From an uncultured Collinsella sp. (GTDB taxonomy: Bacteria; Actinomycetota; Coriobacteriia; Coriobacteriales; Coriobacteriaceae), in assembly GCA_900544425.1 (NCBI GenBank), contig UQUX01000012.1, positions 1 to 24,296 on the forward strand: 24,296 nt of DNA. The letters run 5' to 3'. The position numbers were made by a program, and so were the translations under genes. Within the stretch, counting starts at the first letter, position 1, and each line of letters starts with the position of its first letter. Positions 13,688 to 22,211 of this stretch are shown here, piece by piece. The notes beneath the pieces were generated by a model that ran no database searches, was not told the origin of the DNA, and was given only the letters and a program-made list of their open reading frames with translations.

Positions 13688-15442
13688 GTGGCCGACCAGG
13701 ACATCAAGATGCTCATCGAGCGCATTATGGCCGAGGCCCGGACCCATCAGTCTGCCCGCTTCTCACATGAAGTCTACGCAGACGAGCCGATTCTCAAAAC
13801 CGGCCGACAGATGCAGAATTTCCTCCCCGACCAGTACCGTAAAATGCGCGAGATATCGCGCTGGCAGGATGACCCCAAAGGCGGCGCAGGTCGCTGGCTT
13901 TCGGAAGCCGAGCTTTTCTACCGCCAAGGCTTGCTGATGGCCGATTTTGAGGACGACTGTCCCTACAACGGCACCTTTAAATCGTACTTTCCCACCTACA
14001 ACGCCATGAGCGACCGGCAGTTGCGCGGCTACTTTACCTGGCGTGCCCAAGTGCGCCGCGGAACCGTTGAGGAAACGTCTACGTCTTTTGCCTTTCTGTA
14101 TCTCTATGAGCTGATTTGCGGCATTGGCGTAGATAATCCGCTCGATGGTTTTAACAAGATCAAGGCTTTTTGGGATGCCTATCGCGCCTTCGAGCCCGGC
14201 ATTGATCGGTTTGCACGCGTGTGGTTGCAGGATTACGCCGTATTCCATGGGCTCGACCCCAAGCTGCTTCGCGACTCTAAAACCGTCATGTTCGATAACG
14301 CCCTTATCGAGCTGCGACGCGCGGCACGAGACCTTGTACCGGCACCGTCCGGCCAGACCCCCAAGCGTCGCAAAACCTCCGAGCCCACGCTCCCCCTTCC
14401 GCCCGATGAGGTGCGCGAGGAGCGACTCATGGCCGCCATCAACGCCCTCTCCACGTACAACCTAAGTAACTCGCGGCTCGACCGCATCCACCACCGCGAT
14501 CTGCGCCACGTGGCATGCGCCGTGTATGTCCGCATGGCGCGCTACTATGACACGCACCGAAAGACCGGCATCGTGGCGAGTTTATTTGGGGAGGAGACGG
14601 CCATGCCCTACACCATGTTTGCCTCGGCCGTATTCTTTGCGCCCGAACGCCACGAGGACTGCGAATACCGCCTGGATCCTATCCATATCTACCGTTGCCA
14701 AAACGGCTTTTGGGAATGCATGCGTATCCATGGTAGTAGGCAAAAGAGCAGCAAGCTCGGTGAAATGATGCGCGCCTGCGACCAACGCCTGCGCCTGGCG
14801 CTGGACCCCGCCCATCCCCTTAAAGAAGAAAAGGTCCCCAAATATCTGGCCAAGATTATCGATGACGAGATTGTGGCATGGCTTTCGTGGGACGCCGCAC
14901 ACCAGCCCGTCAAGATCGATATCGATCTGAGTCAGCTGGGGCACATTCGGAGCGCCGCTGCGCAAACGCGCGAAGCGCTTTTGATCGACGAAGAGCGCGA
15001 GGACAGCGCGCCTGTGGAAGTCGAGGCAGCGGACTCAGGGCAACCGGAAGCCGAGCCCGTAGCCGACGCGATTGTCGAACCGGTCGCGGCACCCATTCGG
15101 CAGGACGAGGCCGACGAGTCGACCATATCCACCGAACAGTTTGGTGTCGTGGCACCGCTTCTCGCGCCGACGCCCGCGTTCGCAACTGCTGTGCCCGCTG
15201 ACGCCACGATCGAACTCGCGCCCGCCGCAGACGCCTATCTCCGCGCGCTGCTCGAGCACAACGCAGCACAGGCGGAATCGGCGGTAGTGCAATCGGAGCA
15301 GAGCGAGGACATGCTCGTCGATACCATCAACGAGGCGCTCTTTGACCTGGTGGGCGACACCGTAATTGAATTTAGCGCGGCAGGGCCGCAGATTATTGAG
15401 GACTACAAAGCAGACGTGAGAGGATACCTAGACTATGAGTGA
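13688..15442 (+). CDS. sngA: Shango component A, TerB_N/TerB_C protein
   Basis: A 584-residue soluble protein. A TerB_N domain spans about 50-250, with 'ISRWQDDPKGGAGRWLSEAE', 'SYFPTYNAMSDRQLRGYFTW' and 'YLYELICGIGVDNPLDGF'. A basic Pro-rich linker (about 220-240) separates it from a helical middle part, and a TerB_C-like domain starts near 409 ('KIDIDLSQLGHIRSAAAQT') and is interrupted by an acidic, Ala/Pro-rich stretch (about 437-515). TerB_N/TerB_C proteins are known to be encoded with a P-loop ATPase and an SF2 helicase, and this trio is the Shango anti-phage system. The protein's biochemical role is not established. GTG at 13688 follows AGGAGG by about 5 nt. The end overlaps sngB by 8 bp. 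Confidence 0.85.
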   Translation: MADQDIKMLIERIMAEARTHQSARFSHEVYADEPILKTGRQMQNFLPDQYRKMREISRWQDDPKGGAGRWLSEAELFYRQGLLMADFEDDCPYNGTFKSYFPTYNAMSDRQLRGYFTWRAQVRRGTVEETSTSFAFLYLYELICGIGVDNPLDGFNKIKAFWDAYRAFEPGIDRFARVWLQDYAVFHGLDPKLLRDSKTVMFDNALIELRRAARDLVPAPSGQTPKRRKTSEPTLPLPPDEVREERLMAAINALSTYNLSNSRLDRIHHRDLRHVACAVYVRMARYYDTHRKTGIVASLFGEETAMPYTMFASAVFFAPERHEDCEYRLDPIHIYRCQNGFWECMRIHGSRQKSSKLGEMMRACDQRLRLALDPAHPLKEEKVPKYLAKIIDDEIVAWLSWDAAHQPVKIDIDLSQLGHIRSAAAQTREALLIDEEREDSAPVEVEAADSGQPEAEPVADAIVEPVAAPIRQDEADESTISTEQFGVVAPLLAPTPAFATAVPADATIELAPAADAYLRALLEHNAAQAESAVVQSEQSEDMLVDTINEALFDLVGDTVIEFSAAGPQIIEDYKADVRGYLDYE

Positions 15443-16739
15443 CACCGCATCCGCAGCACCCCGCGTGCCCAAGCGCGTCGCTGCCGTCATTCTCAACTCG
15501 CTCAAGGGCGGCGTGGTCCCGCGCATCGGCCTTCCTTACATCACCGTAGGGCGCGAGGTCGAGATCCGCGCCCTGCTCACCGATCTGAGTCTCATTGCCG
15601 ACGGTGGCGCAAGCTTCCGCTTTCTGGTCGGTCGCTACGGAGCCGGCAAGAGCTTTTTGCTCCAGACCATCCGCACGCACGCCATGGGCGAGGGATTCGT
15701 CGTCGCTGATGCCGACCTGTCGCCCGAGCGCCGTCTGCAGGGCGGTCAGGGGCAGGGCCTTGCCACCTACCGCGAGCTCATCCGCAATATATCGACCAAG
15801 ACGCGCCCCGAGGGCGGTGCGCTCAACCTTATTTTGGATCGCTGGGTCGCCTCGTGTGCCGATGTCGACGAGTCGGTCGTCAATACCCAACTGGCCCCGC
15901 TCGAGGAGATGGTCCACGGCTTCGACTTCACCCGCATGCTCCGCCGCTATCGCACGGCTGTCTCGGAGGGTGACGAAGAAGCTATGAGTCGCGTGACCAA
16001 ATGGGTTCGCGGCGAGTACCGCACCAAGAGTGAGGCACGCGCCGAGCTGGGCTCCTCGACCATCATCAGCGATGACGACTGGTACGACTACGTTAAGCTC
16101 ATCGCGCGTTTTTTGGTCTGCAGCGGCTACAAGGGTATGTTGGTGCTCATCGACGAGCTCGTGAATCTGTATAAGATTCCCAACGCCATCACGCGCCAGT
16201 ACAACTACGAGAAAATCCTGACCATGTACAACGACACACTTCAGGGCAAGGCGCAGTACCTGGGCATGATTATGGGCGGCACGCCAACCTCCATCGAAGA
16301 CCGCCGCCGCGGCGTGTTCTCCTACGAGGCTCTGCGCAGCCGACTCGCTCAGGGTCGCTTTGCGCGCGAGGACCTTAAGGACATGCTCGCGCCCATCATC
16401 CGTCTGCAGCCACTCACCTACGAGGAGCTGCTGGTGCTGATCGAAAAACTCATGCAAATTCACGCCGGCTACTTTGGCTGGACGCCCACGCTTACCGAGA
16501 ACGACTTGGTGGACTTCCTCAAGATCGAGTTCGGTCGCGTGGGAGCCGACACGCATCTGACGCCGCGTGAAGTCATTCGCGACTTTATCGAGCTGCTCGA
16601 CATCCTATGCCAGAACCCCGACGCCAACGTGGCAGAGCTGCTGCAAAGCGTCGGCGGCGACGCGCTGGCGCCGACAACCGCAACAGGCGACACCGATACC
16701 GCAGGCGGCGACCGCAACTTCGCCGAATTCACCATCTAA
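15435..16739 (+). CDS. sngB: Shango component B, BrxC/BrxD-type P-loop ATPase
   Basis: A 434-residue ATPase of the DUF2791 (BrxC/BrxD) family within the AAA+/STAND-like P-loop group. Walker A is 'GRYGAGKS' at 66-73; Walker B is 'VLIDE' at 237-241; 'GGTPTSIED' and the Arg-rich 'ALRSRLAQGRF' follow in the position of sensor and arginine-finger elements. The middle contains the family-like 'ATYRELIRNISTKTRPEGGA'. In Shango the ATPase is required for defence; related BrxD proteins act with Lhr-like helicases in BREX, so it is the natural partner of the helicase encoded next. Its ATG lies inside the sngA end. It is followed at once by a hairpin plus T-run at 16740-16776. Confidence 0.87.
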   Translation: MSDTASAAPRVPKRVAAVILNSLKGGVVPRIGLPYITVGREVEIRALLTDLSLIADGGASFRFLVGRYGAGKSFLLQTIRTHAMGEGFVVADADLSPERRLQGGQGQGLATYRELIRNISTKTRPEGGALNLILDRWVASCADVDESVVNTQLAPLEEMVHGFDFTRMLRRYRTAVSEGDEEAMSRVTKWVRGEYRTKSEARAELGSSTIISDDDWYDYVKLIARFLVCSGYKGMLVLIDELVNLYKIPNAITRQYNYEKILTMYNDTLQGKAQYLGMIMGGTPTSIEDRRRGVFSYEALRSRLAQGRFAREDLKDMLAPIIRLQPLTYEELLVLIEKLMQIHAGYFGWTPTLTENDLVDFLKIEFGRVGADTHLTPREVIRDFIELLDILCQNPDANVAELLQSVGGDALAPTTATGDTDTAGGDRNFAEFTI

Positions 16740-16776
16740 CCTGCCAAAAAGGGACAGGTTTATTTTGGCAGGTTTT
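16740..16776 (+). terminator. Hairpin with T-run between sngB and sngC
   Basis: CCTGCCAAAA (16740-16749) is an exact inverted repeat of 16763-16772, with a 13-nt loop containing GGGACAGG (16751-16758), and is followed by TTTTAT. It has intrinsic-terminator form and begins at the base right after the sngB stop. The stem-loop also has the look of a REP-like palindrome, and its GGGAC core recurs at 19309-19333. The remaining gap to 16855 holds no gene, only the strong AAAGGAGG ribosome site of sngC. Confidence 0.6.
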
Positions 16777-16855
16777 ATCTGGGCAAACGTTGAAGCGGTA
16801 ATGCAGCAAGCCACTGCCCGCCGCGTTGAGAGATTCGCTTTTGAAAGGAGGCCTC

Positions 16856-19300
16856 GTGAACGCCTTTGACCGCTACGCCCCGTTTATCCAAGACTTCATC
16901 TACTCCCACGATTGGGAGAGCCTGCGCTCCATCCAGGTTGCGGCGGCAGATGCCATCTTTAACACGCAGGACAATGTGCTCCTGACGGCATCCACGGCAT
17001 CTGGCAAAACCGAGGCAGCCTTCTTTCCCATCCTGACCGAGTTTTGGGAGAACCCGCCCGCAAGCGTGGGCGCCCTCTACATTGGCCCCCTCAAGGCGCT
17101 CATCAATGACCAATTCGTCCGCCTCAACGATCTGTGCGAAGAAGCCGATATCCCTGTCTGGCACTGGCATGGCGATGTCTCGCAGTCGCACAAGGCTAAG
17201 CTCATCAAAAAACCGAGCGGCATCTTGCAGATTACGCCCGAGTCACTCGAGGCGCTCCTGATCCATAAGCACATGGCGATCCCTCGTATGTTCTGCGACC
17301 TGCGCTATGTGGTTATCGACGAAGTCCATTCGCTCATGCGCGGCGACCGCGGCGGGCAGACGCTCTGCCTTATCGAGCGACTCTCGCGCATGGCCGGCGT
17401 GCAACCTCGCCGCATTGGCCTTTCGGCCACCATCGGCGACCCCGAGCGCACGGGTGCCTTTCTCTCACGGGGAACGGGACGCAACTGCGTCATCCCACGT
17501 TTTGAGGAGCCGCGCCGCGTGTGGCGCATCTCCATGGAGCACTTCTACAACTCGGGTCCCCAGGCGCAGCAGCGAGGATTCGCGAGTACAGGTCCGCAGG
17601 AAGCCGAAGTGCTCGCATGCGAGCGCATCGAGACGGTGGGGCCCACGGCACTGCCCGCCGGCGCCCAAGACATGCGTCACAGCGGGCAGCTCACACAAGA
17701 GGAGCGCCGTCAACGTCGTGAGCGGGCACGGGGCAAGGCCGCTCCCAAAGACCGTCGCACTTCCTCGGCCCCCGAGGGCGAAGTCGACATCCCACGAGCG
17801 ACCGAGCAGGCGCTTCTCAACCCCACCGACACGGTGCCCGACAACGCCGACCCCGGTATGGGCTATATCTTTGAGCATACGCGCGGCCGCAAGTGCCTGG
17901 TCTTTGCCAACTCGCGCGAGGAGGCAGAGGCCGTGTGCTCCATGCTGCGCAGCTACTGCGAAAGTCGACACGAGCCCGACCGCTTTCTAATCCATCACGG
18001 CAACCTTTCGGCATCGCTGCGCGAGACGGCCGAGGAGCTCATGCGCGACGAGGAGCAGACGCAGACAACCGTCACCACCTCTACGCTGGAGCTCGGTATC
18101 GATATCGGCCGCCTGGAGCGCGCCTTCCAGATTGACGCGCCGTTTACCGTCAGCTCCTTTTTGCAGCGCATGGGGCGCACGGGACGCCGCGACCTTCCGC
18201 CCGAGATGTGGTTTGTCATGCGCGAGGAAGAACCCGAGCCGCGCACGATGATGCCCGAAACCATTCCCTGGAAGCTCCTGCAGGGTATCGCGCTCGTACA
18301 ACTCTATCGCGAGGAAAAGTGGGTCGAGCCGCCCGAGCTCGATCGACTCCCCTACAGCCTGCTCTATCACCAGACTATGTCGACCCTCGCCAGCACCGGC
18401 GAGCTCACGCCGGCCGAACTTGCCCAACGCGTGCTCACGCTCAGTTATTTCCACCGCGTCTCAGCCGATGACTATCGCGTACTGCTGCGCCACCTCATCA
18501 AGATCGACCACATCCAGGTCACCGAGGGCGGCGGGCTGATCGTGGGTCTCGCGGGCGAGCGCATCATCAACAACTTTAAGTTCTACGCCGTGTTCCAGGA
18601 AAACGAGGAGTTCACCGTTCGCAGCGAGTCGGCCGAGCTGGGCACGATCGTCAATCCGCCCCCGCCCGGTGAGCGCATCGCCATCGCCGGACACTGCTGG
18701 ATTGTCGAAGAAGTGGACTGGAAGCGCCATACTGTCTTCGCCACGCAGGTCAAGGGCCGTGTGCCGGCCTACTTTGGCGACTGCCCCGGCGACATCAACA
18801 CACATGTACTCGAGCGTATGCGCAAGGCGCTCAACGAGCACGTGGCATATCCGTACCTTATGGGTAACGCACGGGCCCGCTTGGCGCAGGCTCGTCATAC
18901 GGCCGAGATTTCGGGTGCGGGAACTAAGCCACTCATCAACCTGGGTGGCGACACCTGGGTGCTCTTCCCCTGGCTGGGCAGCTACGCCTTTTTGGCACTC
19001 GAGCGCATGCTCAAGATTAAGTGCGCCGCGGAGCTGGGCCTTCGCGGACTCGACCCATCACACCCGTACTTTATGCAGTTTAAGATGAAGGCCGACGAGG
19101 AGACGTTCTTTGAGGTGCTCGCCGCCGAGGCCGTGAAGGACTTCGATCCCATCGAGCTCGTCTATCCCGGCGAGGTGCCTTATTTTGATCGCTACGACGA
19201 GTACGTTCCCGAGGAGCTCGTGCGCAAGGGCTTTGCCGAAGGCGTGCTCGACATCGAAGGCATGAAGCAGCGCGTTCTCGGCTGGCGCGACCACGCCTAA
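16856..19300 (+). CDS. sngC: Shango component C, Lhr-like DExH helicase
   Basis: An 814-residue superfamily 2 helicase. Motif I is 'TASTASGKTEAAFFP' (from 44), motif II 'VVIDEVHSL' with DEVH at 155-158, motif III SAT at 190-192, motif V 'TSTLELGIDIG' around 408-418, motif VI 'QRMGRTGRR' at 437-445. The C-terminal third is the Lhr-like region. Between the two RecA domains lies a charged, low-complexity insert (about 233-333) with a basic run near 282-301. Such helicases translocate on nucleic acid; here it is the effector-type partner of the TerB protein and the ATPase. GTG at 16856 follows AAAGGAGG by 4 nt; an in-frame TTG at 16826 would place the ribosome site inside the gene and is rejected. 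No nuclease motif was seen. Confidence 0.88.
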   Translation: MNAFDRYAPFIQDFIYSHDWESLRSIQVAAADAIFNTQDNVLLTASTASGKTEAAFFPILTEFWENPPASVGALYIGPLKALINDQFVRLNDLCEEADIPVWHWHGDVSQSHKAKLIKKPSGILQITPESLEALLIHKHMAIPRMFCDLRYVVIDEVHSLMRGDRGGQTLCLIERLSRMAGVQPRRIGLSATIGDPERTGAFLSRGTGRNCVIPRFEEPRRVWRISMEHFYNSGPQAQQRGFASTGPQEAEVLACERIETVGPTALPAGAQDMRHSGQLTQEERRQRRERARGKAAPKDRRTSSAPEGEVDIPRATEQALLNPTDTVPDNADPGMGYIFEHTRGRKCLVFANSREEAEAVCSMLRSYCESRHEPDRFLIHHGNLSASLRETAEELMRDEEQTQTTVTTSTLELGIDIGRLERAFQIDAPFTVSSFLQRMGRTGRRDLPPEMWFVMREEEPEPRTMMPETIPWKLLQGIALVQLYREEKWVEPPELDRLPYSLLYHQTMSTLASTGELTPAELAQRVLTLSYFHRVSADDYRVLLRHLIKIDHIQVTEGGGLIVGLAGERIINNFKFYAVFQENEEFTVRSESAELGTIVNPPPPGERIAIAGHCWIVEEVDWKRHTVFATQVKGRVPAYFGDCPGDINTHVLERMRKALNEHVAYPYLMGNARARLAQARHTAEISGAGTKPLINLGGDTWVLFPWLGSYAFLALERMLKIKCAAELGLRGLDPSHPYFMQFKMKADEETFFEVLAAEAVKDFDPIELVYPGEVPYFDRYDEYVPEELVRKGFAEGVLDIEGMKQRVLGWRDHA

Positions 19301-19308
19301 GACCAGTC

Positions 19309-19333
19309 TTTTTGGGACGGGGAAACTTATTTG
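19309..19333. repeat. GGGACGGG repeat-like site after sngC
   Basis: Between the converging ends of sngC and the spermidine-synthase-like gene lies a TTTTT-GGGACGGG-...-TTATTTG segment. Its GGGAC core (from 19314) and TTATTTG end parallel GGGACAGG...TTATTTTG in the 16740-16776 hairpin. The minus-strand TAA stop of the neighbouring gene (19327-19329) lies inside it. With only two divergent copies visible, identity as a dispersed repeat is unproven. Confidence 0.35.
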
Positions 19334-20205
19334 TCGTGAAGGACGGTGCCGAGGAAGTCGGTGTCGAAGGGCACGGCTTCGGCAAAGGCGTAGTTGCCGT
19401 CGCTGGCGATGAGCAGGTAGTTTTCCTCGCCGCCGAACTTCGCATCGCCACATGGGACCACCCAGGCGTGGACGAATACCTCGAGTGCCGTGGCAGCGCA
19501 GTCGCGCAGGAACGTCACATCGCTCCCCTCGTTTGCGCTCACGATATTGGCCACGTAGATACCCCCGGGGTTCAGGCTGCCCCGCACCAGGCGCAACGCT
19601 TCAACCGTCGCCAGCTCGCGTACGGGCTCGGCACCGCCAAAGCAATCGCTCACGACCACGTCGTAGCGACGATGACCCACGCTCGTAATGCCCAAATATG
19701 AACGAGCCTCGGCGGTTATCACCCGCAGACGATCGCCCGCCGCGCGCTCCAGCTCGTCTAGGTAGAACCAGCGGCGCGCCAGGCGCGTAATCTCTCCGTC
19801 ATACTCGATGACGTCCATGCGCAAGCCCTCGTGCGACATCAGCGCGAACTTGGAATAGGCAAACCCGCCGCCACCCAGCACAAGCATGCGGTTGATGCCG
19901 TGACCATAAGCATCGCGCATCGCATCCTCGGACTCAAACACGTCGTCAAACGCACGATAGTACGCAAAGACGGGCTCCGCCCAACGCTCACCAACGTAGC
20001 TTGCGCTTTGGTAGACGCCGCCTTGCACCAACACGCGAATCTCATCGCCGTCCCCATCGTGCACGCGTTTCACACGCGCCAACCCATTGCGGGTTCGCGC
20101 AACCTGCAGACAGGCAGCGCGAACAGCGACAGCGGCCGCACCAAGCGCCGCGGCTCCCAGAGCAACGCCGGCAACGACGCCGGCAGAAACACTCGGCTTG
20201 TTCAT
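19327..20205 (-). CDS. Membrane-tethered spermidine-synthase-like protein
   Basis: A 292-residue protein with an N-terminal hydrophobic, Ala/Val-rich helix (about 5-30) followed by a class I Rossmann domain of the spermine/spermidine synthase type. The nucleotide-binding loop is 'RMLVLGGGGFAYSKFAL', the acidic residue after strand 2 is in 'MDVIEYDGEI', and the catalytic-loop region reads 'YDVVVSDCFGGAEP'. Whether it makes polyamines is uncertain: the usual aspartate-rich substrate loop is only partly matched (DCFGG rather than DxxDP), so it may be a related aminopropyl- or methyltransferase-like protein. ATG at 20205 directly abuts the elp3 stop, so it is the second gene of an elp3 operon. 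It converges on sngC with a 26-bp gap. Confidence 0.78.
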   Translation of the reverse strand: MNKPSVSAGVVAGVALGAAALGAAAVAVRAACLQVARTRNGLARVKRVHDGDGDEIRVLVQGGVYQSASYVGERWAEPVFAYYRAFDDVFESEDAMRDAYGHGINRMLVLGGGGFAYSKFALMSHEGLRMDVIEYDGEITRLARRWFYLDELERAAGDRLRVITAEARSYLGITSVGHRRYDVVVSDCFGGAEPVRELATVEALRLVRGSLNPGGIYVANIVSANEGSDVTFLRDCAATALEVFVHAWVVPCGDAKFGGEENYLLIASDGNYAFAEAVPFDTDFLGTVLHDK

Positions 20206-22113
20206 CTAGAGCTCCTTTTGCAGATAGAGTCCATGATCGTAAAAACCCAAATGGCGATAGTACTCGCGCGTACCAATCGCGCTGATCACGTTGATGCGCG
20301 TATAACCCGCATCCCGGGCAATCTCGCACGCACGCTCTACGAGCAGACGCCCCAACCCGTGATGCTGCGCCGCCTGGCCTTGATCACCCACGCGCGCAGC
20401 CATGCCGTACACGTGCACCTCGCGAATCATCGCCTCGTCCGGCATCGTCAGCAACTCGTCCGCATGCGCGGCAACAAACGAATGGTCGGGCAGCGACAAC
20501 CGCAAAAAGCCCGCGATCTTGCCCTGCGGCGTCACCCACTGCAAAAAGCGCTCGTGCGTCACCGGCGTCTCGTACGCCACCTCCTCATCAAGAGATAGCT
20601 CATCCAAGTCGGCACCCGCCGTGCTGATCTCGCGATAGCGAATCTCACGCACCGTCGCGCCTTCCCCACGGGCCGCCAAGCGGTTTTCGACGAGCTGGCG
20701 CAGGTTGGGTTTCTTGTTGCCCACCATAATGTCGTCGGAACTAAAGTCGCGGATCATGCGACTGATACGGCAGAACGCCGGCGTCACCACGATGTCGTCG
20801 GCCAGCACATCGAGCAGCTCTTCCTCGGTATAGGGACGCCACTCGCCGCGCTCATAGCAGCCCACCAGACGCGAGCCCTCGATGAGCGCACACGGGTAGA
20901 CCTTGACCTCGTCGGGCATAAAGGCCCCTTCGGTCATAAAGCGTTCGTAGTCGCGCTTGTCCCCCTCGGGCGTGGCGTCCAGCAAGTTAAGCATAAAATG
21001 CGCGTGGATCTTAAAGCCAAACAGGCGCGCAAGCGAAAACGCCCGCTCGATCTGCGCCACCGAAATACGACGCTCGTTGATATCGAGCAAATGTTGGTCG
21101 AGACTCTGAATACCCATCTGGATCTTGGTGCAGCCCAGGCGGCGGATAAGCGTGAGGGCCTTCGGCGTTACGGCATCGGGGCGCGTCTCGATAACGAGTC
21201 CCACCACGCGATGCTTCGCCGTCTCGTTGATGCGCTGCTGACGCTCAAGTTCCTCCATCGTTGCCGTCTGCCACTTGGCAACCTCGCCCCACGGCGTACC
21301 AGGGCCGTACAGACGACGCACCGCGCGGTTGTAGCCGCCCACGGCAGCATCCACACGCTCCTGCTCGTCGGCAACGCCAGCAGCAAGCTCAGCCTCGTCT
21401 GTCGCAATGCCGGCAACCCGATAGCGCTCGCGGCGCTCTGTTACCACCGGCGGCAGCGCATCGGCGGGAGCGTCATCGAGCAGGCGCCCCGCCTCGGCAC
21501 GGCTGATGCCCGGACGCGCCAGCATGGGGTTGGCCGCCACGCCGGCGACGGCATCGTCATTGAGCGCACGGAAAAGCTCCGACATAAACCACGTCTGATA
21601 CCCTTGCGGATAGTCGCTCCAGGTGCCACCGAGCACGATGAGCTCAATCTTATCGGTTGCGTGCCCCATCTGCGAAAGCGCGGTCAGACGAGCGCTCACC
21701 TGCAGATACGGGTCAAAGCAATTTTGCTCCGCACGGGCGCACGCCGGCTCGGCGTGCAGGTAGCTTTTGGGCATGCGCAGATCGTTGGGACAAAACAGGC
21801 AATCGCCCGAGCATGGCCAGGGCTTGGTGATAACGGTAATGGTCGCCACGCCCGAAGCCGTGCGACGAGGCTTCATACGCAGCACCTGCAGCAGTCGACG
21901 TTCCAGCTCGGCATCGACATTCCACCCAGCCCAACGAGCCGGCTCCTCACGTTTTACCCGCTGGTAGAACGGCAGCAGACGGCGCTTGGCCAAATCGCGT
22001 TTGTCGGCACCCTCACGGCGCGCCTCGGCATGTATCAGTTTGACGAGCGCTTTGTCGTCCACGGTCTCGCCGCGACGCAGAGCCTCGAGTATGTTCAAGA
22101 TAATCTGTTCCAT
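20206..22113 (-). CDS. elp3: Elp3 tRNA wobble-uridine acetyltransferase (radical SAM/GNAT)
   Basis: A 635-residue bacterial Elp3. The radical SAM domain carries 'KPWPCSGDCLFCPNDLRMP' with Cys101-x3-Cys105-x2-Cys108 for the [4Fe-4S] cluster, preceded by 'RTASGVATITVITKP'. 'VVGLVIETRPDAVTPKAL' and 'KIQMGIQSLDQ' continue the barrel. The C-terminal GNAT acetyl-CoA domain (about 480-635) ends in 'QHHGLGRLLVERACEIARDAG' and 'GTREYYRHLGFYDHGLYL'. Elp3 uses SAM and acetyl-CoA to build the carboxymethyl group on uridine 34 of tRNA. A variable insert lies at about 185-280. ATG at 22113 is preceded by GGGG only 2-3 nt away and by TACAAT (22120-22125). First gene of an operon with the spermidine-synthase-like protein. 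A Trm9-like methyltransferase starts 2 kb away at 24095. Confidence 0.93.
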   Translation of the reverse strand: MEQIILNILEALRRGETVDDKALVKLIHAEARREGADKRDLAKRRLLPFYQRVKREEPARWAGWNVDAELERRLLQVLRMKPRRTASGVATITVITKPWPCSGDCLFCPNDLRMPKSYLHAEPACARAEQNCFDPYLQVSARLTALSQMGHATDKIELIVLGGTWSDYPQGYQTWFMSELFRALNDDAVAGVAANPMLARPGISRAEAGRLLDDAPADALPPVVTERRERYRVAGIATDEAELAAGVADEQERVDAAVGGYNRAVRRLYGPGTPWGEVAKWQTATMEELERQQRINETAKHRVVGLVIETRPDAVTPKALTLIRRLGCTKIQMGIQSLDQHLLDINERRISVAQIERAFSLARLFGFKIHAHFMLNLLDATPEGDKRDYERFMTEGAFMPDEVKVYPCALIEGSRLVGCYERGEWRPYTEEELLDVLADDIVVTPAFCRISRMIRDFSSDDIMVGNKKPNLRQLVENRLAARGEGATVREIRYREISTAGADLDELSLDEEVAYETPVTHERFLQWVTPQGKIAGFLRLSLPDHSFVAAHADELLTMPDEAMIREVHVYGMAARVGDQGQAAQHHGLGRLLVERACEIARDAGYTRINVISAIGTREYYRHLGFYDHGLYLQKEL

Positions 22114-22119
22114 GACCCC

Positions 22120-22125
22120 ATTGTA
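22120..22125 (-). promoter_or_regulatory. Candidate -10 box of elp3
   Basis: TACAAT on the minus strand ends only 6 nt before the elp3 ATG, so transcription from it would begin at or near the start codon. A weak GGGG ribosome site lies between. No convincing -35 is seen, since that position falls inside the terminator hairpin of the upstream gene. Confidence 0.35.
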
Positions 22126-22133
22126 AAGGCAAA

Positions 22134-22163
22134 GGCGTCGGAGCCCGTCACGGCTCCGACGCC
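22134..22163 (-). terminator. Terminator of the Xre-DUF4097 operon
   Basis: GGCGTCGGAGCC (22134-22145) is an exact 12-bp inverted repeat of 22152-22163 with a 6-nt loop. On the minus strand it is followed by TTTGCCTTT, 48 nt after the DUF4097 stop. It separates that operon from elp3, which starts 21 nt further on. Confidence 0.7.
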
Positions 22164-22211
22164 TCCATCAAACAGCGCAGCTATGGTATATAAGTCTTCG
22201 ATAACCGCCCG

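Noticed and set aside
15393..16556. 387-codon minus-strand open frame opposite sngB
   Set aside because: The plus strand encodes a P-loop ATPase with intact Walker motifs and good ribosome-site context; the antisense protein has no recognisable domain and is a product of GC-rich codon bias.
13688..19300. Reading the TerB-ATPase-helicase operon as part of a BREX system
   Set aside because: No PglX methyltransferase, PglZ phosphatase, BrxA/BrxB or BrxL is present, and the TerB_N protein fits Shango; only the ATPase and helicase families are shared with BREX.
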